This document shows, piece after piece, positions 46,457 through 58,188 of a stretch of DNA of 64,000 nt; positions within the stretch are counted from its first letter, which is position 1; each line of letters starts with the position of its first letter. The translations under genes were made by a program, and so were the position numbers. The DNA lies in the NCBI GenBank assembly GCA_011799875.1, contig CM022299.1:28733996-28797995 (forward strand), read 5' to 3'. This stretch comes from Thinopyrum elongatum (lineage: Eukaryota > Streptophyta > Magnoliopsida > Poales > Poaceae). The notes beneath the pieces were generated by a model. That model saw only the letters and a program-made list of their open reading frames with translations. It searched no databases and was not told the origin of the DNA.

Positions 46457-46981
46457 TCAAGAGGGGTAATTGAACAAGAAAATTCCTATAACAATATTTT
46501 TCTCTCTCATAATAATACATGTAGGACCATATTCAAATTCAACAATATAGCTATCATATAATATATCTTCTACGTGATCCGCATGCATGCAAAGTTGATG
46601 CTCTTCCAAAATAGTGGGATTATCATCAACTAAAGTCATGACCTCTCCAAACCCACTTTCAATATTATTGCAGCCACTATTATCAATATCATATTCATAA
46701 TGAGTACTAAATAAATTTTCAAGATCATAAGAAGCATCACCCCAATCGTGATCATTACAATAAGTACTGGATATACCAAAATCATCATCCCCAAGCTTGT
46801 AGTTTTGCATATCATTAACACAACTGATATTAATAGAATTTATAATAACACCATTGCAATCATGCTTTTCATTCAAGGAGCTATCATGAACCACTTTATA
46901 AATTTCTTCTTTTACTCCATCAAAATTTTCAGGTTCATGATTTTCAAGCGAAACTTCATAGAGATAATCAAGTCGACTCAA
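46457..46981 (-). CDS. Short acidic ORF of element B2
   Basis: A 174-codon frame, MSRLDYLYEVSLENHEPENF onward, shares phrases with the ORFs of A and C (DMQNYKLGDDDFG, SGFGEVMTLVDDNPTILEE, LYDSYIVEF). It is shorter and ends early after FNYPS compared with A and C, so it may be truncated. There is no pol domain. Confidence 0.5.
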   Translation of the reverse strand: MSRLDYLYEVSLENHEPENFDGVKEEIYKVVHDSSLNEKHDCNGVIINSINISCVNDMQNYKLGDDDFGISSTYCNDHDWGDASYDLENLFSTHYEYDIDNSGCNNIESGFGEVMTLVDDNPTILEEHQLCMHADHVEDILYDSYIVEFEYGPTCIIMREKNIVIGIFLFNYPS

Positions 46982-47259
46982 CTCACTAGTAATTGATTCA
47001 TAATAATTGGATCTTTTGAAAAGATTAGCAAGTGGATGAGAATCCGTCTTTATTTTTCTTGTTTCTTTTCTGTTATTTCAGTGTTGACATGAAGACAATA
47101 AAAGCAAGCAAACAAGCAAGTAAACAAAAAATATTTTTGTGAGTTTTGTAAAACAGTTTTAGAAGTGGGGGAGAGGAAAACGTGAGGCAAATGGCAAATA
47201 AAGTAAATGCAAGTAGATGATAGTTTGCGTGTACGTACCCGATAGATTTTGGTGATGTC

Positions 47260-47277
47260 TCCCCGGCAACGGCGCCA
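47260..47277 (-). other. Primer-binding site of element B2
   Basis: The minus strand reads TGGCGCCGTTGCCGGGGA. It lies 18 bases from the LTR end at 47296, a longer gap than in A, C and D. Confidence 0.75.
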
Positions 47278-47295
47278 GAAATTCTTCCTGCGACT

Positions 47296-48816
47296 TGTGA
47301 GCTGCGTTGGGATTTTCTCGAAGAGGAGAGGATGAAGCAGTACGGCAAAGATAGGTTATCAATCCAGTAGAAGAATCACACAGAACCTCATTAACAGCAC
47401 CTACACACACGAAAAGCAAATACTTGCACACAACGCAAAACAAGGGGTTGTCAATCCCTTTGCAGTTAATTGCAAGGATCAAATCTCGTAGTGATAGATA
47501 AATAAAGTAAAACACAAAAGCAAAATAACAGTAAATAAATTGCAGCAATTTTAGGTTTTATAAATGATGTAAGATAGACCCGGGGGCCATAGTGTTCACT
47601 GGAGGCTTCTCTCTTGAAGATAGCATACGGTGGGTAAACAAATTATTGTTGGGCAATTGATAGAAAAGCGCATAGTTATGACGATATTCAAGGCAATGAT
47701 CATGTATATAGGCATCACATCCGAGACAAGTAGACCAACTCCTGCCTGCATCTACTACTATTACTCCACCCATCGACCGCTATCCAGCATGCATCTAGAG
47801 TATTAAGTTCATAAAGAACAGAGTAACGCCTTAAGCAAGATGACATGATGTAGACAAAGTAAATCGAAGAAATATGAATAAACCCCATCGTTTTACCCTT
47901 AATAGCAATGATACAATATGTGTCATGTCCCTTTCGGTCACTGGGATTGAGCACCGCAAGACCGAACCCATCACAAAGCACCTCTCCCATTGCAAGATAA
48001 ATCAATCTAGTTGGCCAAACCAAACCGATAGATCGGAGAGAGATACAAAGCTATAACAATCATGCACATAAGAATTTAGAGAAGACTCAAATAATATTCA
48101 TGAATAATCTGATCATAAACCCACAATTCATCGGATCCCAACAAACACACCGCAAAATAAGATTACATCGAATAGATCTCCAAGAAGATCGAGGAGAACA
48201 TTGCATTGAAGATCAAAGAGAGAGAAGAAGCCATCTAGCTACTAGCTATGGACCCGTAGGTCTGTGGTAAACTACTCACGCATTATAGGAAGGGAAGAAG
48301 GTTGATGTAGAGCCCTCCATGGTCGAATCCCCCTCTGGCAGATCACCGGAAAAGGCCTCCAGATGGGATCTCGAAGAAACAGAGACTTGAGGCGGCGGAA
48401 AAAGTGTTTTGGGTGGCTCTCCGTTGGTTTCCCGATTTTAGAGAATTTATAGAGCTGGAATTTGGTCAAACGGAGGCAAGGTGGGCCCACAAGCTACATG
48501 GGCGCGCCCCTAGGGCACGCCCATGTGGCTTGTGCTCCACGCTTTCGTCTTCTAGCCCTCTCCCGAAGCTTCCAGGGTCTCTTTTGTCTAGAAAAAAAAT
48601 CATCAAAAAGTTTCGTGGCATTTGGACTTCGTTTGGTACTGATTTCCTGGAAAACCAAAAACAAGCAGAAAACAGCAACTGGCACTGGGCACTAGGTTAA
48701 TAGGTTATTCCCATTAAATGATATAAAATATTATATAAATGCATAATAAACATCCAAGATTGATACTATAATAGCATGGAACAATCAAAAATTATTTGTA
48801 CGTTGGAGACGTATCA
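47296..48816 (-). repeat. 5' LTR of element B2
   Basis: It is about 1521 bases. On the minus strand it starts TGATACGTCTCCAACGTAC and ends CAGCTCACA. The minus-strand TATA box CTATAAATTC lies at about 48444-48453. The GC-rich block with GGCGCGCCC at 48500-48530 is typical of this LTR group. Confidence 0.85.
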
Positions 48817-50191
48817 GGCACCCCGGCTAAGCCAGACACCATAAAGCAGATATGCGAAGCTGAAGGGGGAAAGGTCCGGGTCATGGCGAATAAGAACAGA
48901 TGCCATCTACACTTACATGACCAAAATGTTAGCGCAAAAATAAATAATCATGCATGTTGTGCAACAATCAAATGCAACAAGCAAGGGCAAACAAGCTAGA
49001 CTCTAGACTAGAGGTAAACTCTAACATACGTGCTAACTAGGGGCGTTCTATAGTCAGTTCGGCTCTGATACCAAATCTTGTGGCACCCCGGCTCAGCGAA
49101 CCGGTCGCCCTGTGTTCCAGCCCAGAGATCTATGTCTTCTGGAAGCACAGCATAACTAGATATAGAACGAAACCATAATTCATTGCAATACTAAGGGTAC
49201 AGGTTTCGGTATTACAATACTCTCGTGAGGCAAGGTGGCACTACATGTGTGACTACCATAGGTACATTATTGAACGGGCATCTCGGGCCTTGATCTACTA
49301 GTAGCAGGTTGAAATAATGCAGCGGAACAGCTGGACGATGGTGGTGCTCCAATCCAAAGGGACACTACTAGGACACATCCTAGTTCGCGCAATCGGGATC
49401 CTTGGGGTACTCAAGCACAACATCACCTGCATCGGGCATGTTAAGCCAGGTGAGTAGTTTGAATGTACTCGCAAGCTCACAACAACCACAAGCAAGCAAG
49501 GAAGCAAGAACATAGCAATTTAACATGAATAAAATTAAAGGTATAAAATAATAAGTAAGACATAGTAAAGTAAATATAGCTTGCTCATTTCAGGTCTCAT
49601 GGACCAACTCCCGGCATGATCCTCGATCACCCGGTTTACTCTCATGATCATCTCAACCTTGCTTGACAAAAGTCCATTAAGCATTATATGTGTTCCTTCA
49701 TTCATGGTAATGACCAAATGGTGTGACTTAATACGAACGGTGTCCAATATCGGGGACTCAGCTATTCGAATAGATTCTACACTCTGCAGAGGTTGTACAC
49801 TTTTCCCACACTATGGACAACAGCCCAACAAATCCTGTCTATAAGATGGCCCTCTTACCGTACCACTGATATCCCACAGGCTAGTCCTGGGAGGGAGAAA
49901 CTGGGTCCCTGCCACCCCGTGGCACAACTCATCCACTACCGGATGCAACAAACTTTCTCTGTGCACAATATTACCAACCCAGGCTCTTATAGCTGAACGA
50001 CAATCTCCCGGCCAAGGAGATACTAACCGTCCAACCATCCCTCCTTTGTGATACGCCTAAGAGACATAACTATAAATGAGCTAGGGCCGGCAAATATGGT
50101 TGCATGGAAAGGCTTGATTCAGTGGCACTATAACAATTAATCATCCATATAATTCAGTACCACAACTAGGGAAATGCTTATAGGTAGGACA
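48817..50191 (-). mobile_element. Element G: gypsy-type LTR and leader fragment
   Basis: On the minus strand an LTR runs from about 50191 (TGTCCTACC) to 49079 (GGGGTGCCACA). It is followed by AGATTTGGTATCAGAGCC, an initiator tRNA-Met primer-binding site (about 49063-49075), and about 250 bases of leader ending where element B2 begins. The plus-strand phrase GGCACCCCGGCT occurs both at 48817 and at 49082. No coding region remains. The spans 49100-50190 hold no gene. Confidence 0.6.
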
Positions 50192-50269
50192 TCAGTAGTA
50201 GCGCTGGAAAATAGCAAGCGCTGCTGCTAATTAGCAGAAGCACTGTTCTAGGGCAGCGCTACTAGTAAC
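50192..50269. mobile_element. Second CACTA element, left fragment
   Basis: It contains repeats of the AGTAGCGCTGGAAAATAGC and GCAGCGCTACTA type that resume at 58189 after element D. They look like CACTA subterminal repeats. The terminal CACTA itself is not present; element G adjoins the left edge. Confidence 0.55.
50265..50269. repeat. Target-site duplication GTAAC, left flank of element D
   Basis: GTAAC here and at 58184-58188 exactly flank the element D LTR ends. Confidence 0.9.
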
Positions 50270-51833
50270 TGATACGTCTCCAACGTATCTATAATTTATG
50301 AAGTATTCATGCTGCTATATTATCATTCTTGGATGTTTTACAATCATTTTATAGCAACTTTATATCATTTTTTGGGACTAACTTATTGACATATTGCCCA
50401 GTGCCAGTTGCTGTTTTTTGCTTGTTTTTTACATCGCAGAAAATCAATACCAAACGGAGTCCAAATGCAGCGAGACTTTTTGTGGATTTTTTATGGACCA
50501 GAAGACATCCAATGGGCCAGAGCAGCACCTGGGGGGAGCCCCGAGGGGGGCACAACCCACCAGGGCACGCCTGGGCCCCCAGGCGCGCCCCGGTGGGTTG
50601 TGCCCACCTCGGTGGCCTCCCGCATCGCCTCTTCGCCCTATAAATTGCCAAATATTTCAAAAACCCTCGCGGAGACCCTAGATCAGAATTTCCGCCGCCG
50701 CAAGGCCTCTGTATCCACAAGATCCAATCTAGACCCCGTTTCGGCACCCTGCCGGAGGGGGAGATCATCACCGGTGGCCATCTTTATCATCCCGACGACC
50801 ACCACGATGAGGAGGGAGTAGTCCACCCTCGGGGCTGAGGGTTTGTACTAGTAGCTATGTGTTTAATCTCTCTCTCTCTCTCGTGTTCTTGAGATGCACA
50901 ATCTTGATGTATCGCGGCCTTTGTTAATATAGTCGGATCATATGGTGTTTTCCCCTCTCTATGTTGTTGTGATGAATTGAGTTTTCCATTTGAGATTTCG
51001 TTTTATCGGATTGAATACTTTTATGGATTTGAGAGCACTTGATATATGTCTTGCATACGAATAACCGTGGTGACAATGGGGTACTATATTGATTCACTTG
51101 ATATATGTTTTGGCACTCAACTCGCGGATTCCCGAGGTGACATTGGGGTAATCTATGCATAGGGTTTGATGCACGTTCTTGTCTTTCTTTCTCCGGTAGA
51201 AATCTTGGGGCACTCTTTGAGGTTTTTTGTGTTGGATTGAGCATTACGAATCTGAATTTGCTTTGGTGTGATTTTAGTACAAACTCTTGGATAGATCGAT
51301 TGGAAAGAATAGCTTTGAGGTGGTTTCGTACCCTACAAACAATTTATTCTTATGTTCTCCGCTAGATAGGAACTTTGGAGTGATTCTTCATCGCACATTG
51401 AGGGATGGTTATATGATCCAATTATATTAGCATTGTTGAGAGATTTCACTAGCAAAAGTACGGACCCTAGGCCTTGTTTTCAAGCATTGCAATACCGTTT
51501 GTGCTCTGTTTTATCACTTGCTACCTTGCTGTTTTTATTTATTCAGATTATAAAAATATATTTCTACCATCCATATTACACTTTTATCACCATCTCTTCG
51601 CCGAACTAGTGAACCTATACAATTTGCCATTGTATTTGGTGTGTTTGGGACACAAGAGACTTTTTATTATTTGGTTGCAGGGTTGTTTGAGAGAGACCAT
51701 CTTCATCCTACACCTCCCATGGATTGATAAACCTTAGGTCATCCACTTGAGGGAAATTTGCTACTATCCTACAAAACTCTGCGCTTGGAGGCCCAACACG
51801 AGTCTACAAGAACAAGTTGTGTAGTAGACATCA
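50270..51833 (+). repeat. 5' LTR of element D
   Basis: It is 1564 bases, TGATACGTCTCC to TAGACATCA, with TATA box CCTATAAATTG at 50637-50647. A CT microsatellite lies at about 50869-50881. It differs from the 3' LTR by scattered substitutions, densest in the GC-rich block (50515-50620). Confidence 0.92.
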
Positions 51834-51843
51834 AGCTCTTTTT

Positions 51844-51861
51844 TGGCGCCGTTGCCGGGGA
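51844..51861 (+). other. Primer-binding site of element D
   Basis: TGGCGCCGTTGCCGGGGA, identical to the sites in A, B2 and C, begins ten bases past the LTR. Confidence 0.85.
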
Positions 51862-51958
51862 GGTGAGTGCTTGAAGGTATATCTTTAGATCTTGCAATCA
51901 AATCTTTTAGTTTCTTGTTTTATCACTAGTTTGGTTTTATAATAGAAAACAAAAAAAA

Positions 51959-53578
51959 ATGGAGATTGGGTTACCTCAGGTTGTTCTTTATCTTTATAAT
52001 GTCTATCTTGAGAATAAGGATTCCGATAATCGTGCTCAATTGCTAGAAAAAGAATTCAACAAAATTTATGGCATAAAAACATTGGATGATGGGCATGATT
52101 GCAATATTGCTAGAATAAATTCTTTGAATATCCATGATGTTAATGATGATTGCATTAGTCATGATAATGATGTCTCCTATAAGAATGTTAATTTTTGCGG
52201 TGTGAATTGGGAGTGCAAATGCACACCAAAAAGGGAAGATAGATTTTGTAAGAAAATATTTAGAAACGAAAAAGTTGCAAGAGAGGCTAGATGATTGTGC
52301 TGAAAGATTTAATTTTTTTCGCCATCCTTGTGAACTTTGCAATGAACGTGGTCATTTAAATCTCCAATGCAATTTGTTTCATGATCAAATCGTGTCCAAA
52401 ATATGTGATAACTTGATTACCCTTGAGCATCATAAAGAGCTTAGTGTTCTTTTTTGGGGTATGAAGAAATGAAACGTATAACTGAGGGTATTCCAAAATT
52501 TAATCTCGAGAGATTTCTTGATTTTGATCTAGAGGAAATTTATATGTTTTGTGCAGTAAATTGCATTGAGAATCCTTATATTGCGAACTATCTAAAGACA
52601 AGAAAACAAATAGAATATGAAAAAAGTACTAATGAAGGGGAAAATATTTCCCAATACCCTCCTAGTGTTTATTATGATGAATAAGGTAACGAGGAGGAGC
52701 TGCCTATCCAATCAATCTCTTCAGCAAGAAGCTTGAAAAAATTAATTAAACCCACACATGATGTGGTGAAGAAGAAGAAAAGAGGTAAAAAGGTATCTCT
52801 CCCAAATAATGTTGCTCCTATTATTATTGTGCCTCATGAAAAAGAATCAAAAATAATTGTAGAAGATGATGCATTTGATGATGACATTGCTTCTTTGTCT
52901 TATGGCAAAATGTCCGAGAGCACTATTGATGATGATTTTGTTATGCCTATTGCTTGTTGTGATAATTATGATTGGGAACATAATGATACTTCTTATAATC
53001 TTGGAAATCTTTTTGGTACCAACTTGGGAAATTATGATGATAGCAATTGTTATACCGTTGGTGCTATTCAAACTTTTAATGATGAGAGTGATTATGCTTA
53101 TGATATGCCAAGCCACAAGCTTGGGGATGCTATGTTTGATGAGAATGACGTGTTTGAGAATTTATTTGCTGCAATTAATGTTTGTCCCAAGCTTGGGGAT
53201 GATATGCTTAATGAAGATGATCTTTTTAGTCCCCCTACTTTGAATGATCAAATTTGCTATGATGATTGCATGCCTCCTATCTATGATGAGAACGAAGTTG
53301 CTACTTATGATGATTATTGTGATGACACTTACGTTATAAAAAGTAGTGATAATTATTGTCATAATTTTGATTATCCTTTTTCTGAACATTACTCTTTTAA
53401 TGTGGAAACAATTTTTAGTATTCGAGTTTCATATGATACCCCCCCTATTGTGAATAAAATGGTTTATTTTCTAAGCTTTAGGATCATGAAAAGAATGCTT
53501 TATGTGATGGTTATATTGATGAATCTATTCATGATGCTACTGAAAATTATTATGAGAGAGGAACTTATGATTCATGAT
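51959..53578 (+). pseudogene. Gag-like ORF of element D with a CCHC knuckle, frameshifted
   Basis: The frame opens MEIGLPQVVLYLYNVYLEN, homologous to the ORFs of A and C. It then carries a segment those lack: CAERFNFFRHPCELCNERGH and onward to LQC, a CX2CX4HX4C zinc knuckle near 52330-52375, and a helical region (ITEGIPKFNLERFLDFDLEE). Later it rejoins the acidic type (SHKLGDAMFDEND, MPPIYDENEVATYDDYCDD, ATENYYERGTYDS). Frameshifts occur at an A run near 52290, a T run near 52455 and near 53465. A TAA lies at 52682-52684. The knuckle suggests that the acidic ORFs are decayed or shortened gag proteins. Confidence 0.65.
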
Positions 53579-56500
53579 GCTCTTGTTATGTTTCAATCCT
53601 TATCTTTTATGCGAGCATCGTTGAACTCATCATGCCTAGCTAAAAGGCATTAAAGAAAAGCGCTTGTTGGGAGACAACCCAACACTTTTACCTACTGTTT
53701 TTGTGTGTTAACATGATTATGCTACTGTAGTAATCATGTTTTATAGCTTTTATTTCAATAAAGTGCCAAGTAAAGCCTTTGGGATAGTGTGGATGATAGT
53801 TGACTTGATTCTGTGCAAAAACAGAAACTTTTGCGCTCAGTCCAGGAATTTTGAAAATTCAATGGAACGTGCTTTTGATCTGAATATTTTACAGGTGATA
53901 TATATACAAATTCCCTACGTTTTCCTAATTTTTCAGAATTTTTGGAGCCGTAGAAGTATGGTTGGAGTACAGATTATTACAAACTGTTTTGTTTTTGACA
54001 GATTCTGTTTTCAATGCATAGTTTGCTTGTTTCCTAGTTTCTGTGGCTTATATTGCTCAATATAAATTGTGGAAATGATATGCTACAGTATCCATTGTGT
54101 GTAAACAATTATGAATCTTGTCTTTGACAGTACCAAAGTGAAATGGTTTGCTCTTTATCATACTAACCTATCTCACGAAGTTCCATTAAGTTTTGTGTGA
54201 TTGAAGTTTTCAAGTTTTGGGTGAGATGTCAATATGAGTAGAATAAGGATTTACAAGACCCTAATATTGGGGATGCCCAAGGCACCCCCAAGGTAATATT
54301 CAAGGAATATCCAAGCAACTAAGCTTGGGGATGCCCCGGAAGGCATCCCCTCTTTCGTCTCCAACATTATCGGTAACCTCACTTGGAGCTATATTTTCAT
54401 TCGTCACATGATATGAGTTTTGCTTGGAGCATCATTTTATTTTGTTTTGATTTGCTTTCTGACATTTATAATAATTTTTTGCATCTTTCTTTTCAATAAA
54501 AATGCCAAGGATAGCCTTTACCATGCTTATTTTGCAAGTCTACATGTTGCTGTTTCAAAACAGAAAGTTTATTGCTGTTGCAAAAATTCTCTAGAAAAGT
54601 AAGAATGTGATAAAAAATTTAAAATTTCTGCAAAATAAGATCTAATAAATTTTCTACAGTGTGGTACATTTTCATAATTTTTGGAGTTTAAGAAGTATTG
54701 ATACTCTTGCATTTTTTATAGACTGTGCTGTTTTTGCAGATTGCTGTTATGTTTGCATATGTTTGCTTGTTTAATGATTCTATTTGAGGATAGGAGTATT
54801 AAATATGCAGAGTCATTTAGTATGCAATGTTGAATAATAATTTTAGTGATTTGCTACAGTAGAGAATGATAAGGTTTTTGCATTGGTTTATACTAACTTA
54901 TCTCACGAGTTCTTGTTGAGTTTTGTGTGGATGAAGTGTTTAAGATTTAGGGAAACCGTGATTTAAAAGGAATTAAGGAGACACAAAAGCTCAAGCTTGG
55001 GGATGCCCAAGGCGTCCCAAGGTAATATTTCAAGAATTTTCAAGCATCTATGCTTGGGGATGCCCCGGTAGGCATCCCACCTTTCTTCATCAACAATTAT
55101 CGGTTAGTATCGGTTGAGCCTAAGTTTTTGCTTCTTCACATGAGTTGTACTATTCTTGGAATGTCATTTTGTCTTGTTTTGCTTGCTGTTTTAATAAAAT
55201 ACTTAGATCTAAAAGTTTTTAAATAAGAGAGAGTCCTCAAATTTCTACCCATTTACTTAACTACTCGTTTGATCTTCACTTAAATCTTTTTGGAGTAGCT
55301 TGTCATTTACTCTTGTGCTTCACTTATATCCTATGAGTAAATTGTTGAATAAATTGAATATAATGAAGTTGAAATTATATGTTCATATCATGCCTAGTGG
55401 TAGCTTCACATTGGGTTTAGAAAGTGAAATCTTTTGAAGCTTGACAATCACAATATTGGTCATACAAGCAATTCATGAATGATTACTATAAGGAGGAGAA
55501 CTTTCACATGCAAATACACTATCTTGTAAATCTTTTGTGATTGTGAGCCCCCATCAAAATATTATATGCCAAAATTGTTGATGTTGGATAAGGAAGACAA
55601 CGTAATGATTTATGTTTGTTCATATTCACATAGAAGTCATATTGTCATAGGTCCTTCAACATGTGGTGCTTGCCCCCATCTTTGCTAGCCAAAAATTCCG
55701 CACCAAGTAGAGATACTACTTGTGCATCCAAAAACCCTTAAACCCAAATCTTATTTTCAAGAGTCCACCATACCTACCTAAGGATTGAGTAAGATCCTTC
55801 AAGTAAGTTGTCATCGGTGCAATAAGGCAATAAAAATTGCTTCTAAAAGTTAGATCATTTAGTGTAAGAGAAAATTGAGCGTTGTACGAACTTGTGATGG
55901 CAAAGAATAAAAGCGACAGACTACATAATAAAGGTTGCTATCATAAGGGGTAATATAACGTGGTGTTCTTTTGGACTAAGGGATTGAGCATACAAACAAA
56001 AAGCGCATGGCAACCTCTGCTTCCCTCTGCGAAGGGCCTACCTTTTACTTTTATGTATGTACTTTCATGCAAGAGCCAAAGTTTTTCTCTCAATTCCTTT
56101 TTATCTTTCTCTTTTGGCAAGCATCATGTGGTGAGGAAAGATCTAGGCACATATATCCTGTTGGATATGGGTAGTATGAGTTATTATTGTTGACATCACC
56201 CTTGAGGTGAATACGTTGGCAGGCGAAATTATAAGCCCCTATCTTTCTATGTGTCCGGTTGAAACATTTTGCTCATGTCTATGCGGTGAGTGTTAGCAAT
56301 CATAGAAGACTATATGATGGTTGAGTATGTGGAGCTCTTACTTAGACTCTGTTGAATAAGTTGAATTGCAATTGTTTGGTGACTAAGAATACAGGTTGTT
56401 GAGTTTCAAGAGAATTCATTGTTTGAACCTCAACATGTGAATTGGTTGCTACTTTAACATAATGGGTTTTATGAGAAAGAGTTGCTATTATGATGCTAGG

Positions 56501-56603
56501 AAAAGTGATTAAAATTACTATTGATCAAACTTATGCACTTTGCTAGCATTCACATTTCACAAATTATTTCTTTTATCATAACCTACTCGAGGACGAGTAG
56601 GAA

Positions 56604-56619
56604 TTAAGCTTGGGGATGC
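56604..56619 (+). other. Polypurine tract of element D
   Basis: TTAAGCTTGGGGATGC directly precedes the 3' LTR start TGATACGTC. Confidence 0.8.
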
Positions 56620-58183
56620 TGATACGTCTCCAACGTATCTATAATTTATGAAGTATTCATGCTGCTATATTATCATTCTTGGATGTTTTACAATCATTTT
56701 ATAGCAACTTTATATCATTTTTTGGGACTAAATTATTGACAAAGTGCCCAGTGCCAGTTGCTGTTTTTTGCTTGTTTTTTACATCGCAGAAAATCAATAC
56801 CAAACGGAGTCCAAACGCAGCAAAACTTTTTGTGGATTTTTTATGGACTATAAGACATCCAATGGGCCAGAGCAGCACCTGGGGGGTGCCCCGAGGGGGG
56901 CACAACCCACCAGGGTGCGCCTGGGCCCCTAGGCGCGCCTCGATGGTTTGTGCCCACCTCGGTGGCCTCCCGCACCGCCTCTTTGCCCTATAAATTGCCA
57001 AATATTCCAAAAACCCTCGCGGAGACCCTAGATCAGAAGTTCCGCAGCCGCAAGGCCTTTGTATCCACAAGATCCAATCTAGACCCCGTTTTGGCACCCT
57101 GCTGGAGGGGGAGATCATCACCGGTGGCCATCTTCATCATCCCGGCGACCACCACGATGAGGAGGGAGTAGTCCACCCTCGGGGCTGAGGGTTTGTACCA
57201 GTAGCTATGTGTATAATCTCTCTCTCTCTCTCTCATGTTCTTGAGATGCACAATCTTGATGTATCGCAGGCTTTGTTAATATAGTCAGATCATATGGTGT
57301 TTTCCCCTCTCTATCTTGTTGTGATGAATTGAGTTTTCCCTTTGAGATTTCGTTTTATCGGATTGAATACTTTTATGGATTTGAGAGCACTTGATATATG
57401 TCTTGCATACGAATACCCGTGGTGACAATGGGGTATTATATTGATTCACTTGATATATGTTTTGGCACTCAACTCGCGGATTCCCGAGGTGACATTGGGG
57501 TAATCTATGCATAGGGGTTGATGCACGTTCTTGTCTTTGTTTCTCCGATAGAAATCTTGGGGCACTCTTTGAGGTTCTTTGTGTTGGATTGAGCATTACG
57601 AATATGAATTTGCTTTGGTGTTATTTTAGTACGAACTCTTGGATAGATCGATCGGAAAGAATAGCTTTGAGGTGGTTTCGTACCCTACAAACAATTTATT
57701 CTTATGTTCTCCGCTAGATAGGAAGTTTGGAGTGATTCTTCATCGCACGTTGAGGGATGGTTATATGATCCAATTATATTAGCATTGTTGAGAGATTGCA
57801 CTAGTGAAAGTATGGACCCTAGGCCTTGTTTTCAAGCATTGCAATACCATTTGTGCTCCGTTTTATCAGTTGCTACCTTGCTGTTTCTATTTATTCAGAT
57901 TATAAAAATATATTTCTACCATCCATATTACACTTTTATCACCATCTCTTCACCGAACTAGTGCACCTATACAATTTTCCATTGTACTGGGTGTGTTGGG
58001 GACACAAGAGACTTTTTATTATTTGGTTGCAGAGTTGTTTGAGAGAGACCATCTTCATCCTACACCTCCCACGGATTGATAAACCTTAGGTCATCCAATT
58101 GAGGGAAATTTGCTACTGTCCTACAAAACTCTGCGCTTGGAGGCCCAACACGAGTCTACAAGAACAAGTTGTGTTAGACATCA
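56620..58183 (+). repeat. 3' LTR of element D
   Basis: It is 1564 bases, the same length as the 5' LTR, with TATA box CCTATAAATTG at about 56987-56997. The right end reads TGTTAGACATCA, three bases shorter than the 5' copy at this point. An 87-codon frame lies at 57826-58089. Confidence 0.92.
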
Positions 58184-58188
58184 GTAAC

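Larger units (their letters stand above)
45333..48816 (-). mobile_element. Element B2: related LTR retrotransposon, 5' part only
   Basis: From right to left (its own direction) it has a complete 5' LTR (48816-47296), a tRNA-Asp-type primer-binding site (47277-47260), a short acidic ORF, and non-coding internal sequence with AAGCTTGGGGATGCC motifs near 45600-45680. It ends at the deletion junction with element C. Its 3' LTR may be fragment B1, but the flanks do not match. Confidence 0.75.
50270..58183 (+). mobile_element. Element D: complete non-autonomous LTR retrotransposon (WHAM-like)
   Basis: It is 7914 bases with equal-length LTRs, a tRNA-Asp-type primer-binding site, a degraded gag-like ORF, no pol, a polypurine tract and a 5-bp duplication. 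It inserted into CACTA subterminal repeats. The internal region 53690-56600 is non-coding. Its first half resembles element A, while 55650-56330 is the counterpart of 61700-62300 (reverse strand) in element F. The family name is from memory. Confidence 0.9.

Noticed and set aside
50329..57121. 104- and 140-codon frames in both LTRs of element D, on both strands
   Set aside because: Both LTR copies keep them simply because the LTRs are similar. The products are low-complexity and span the promoter and leader region.
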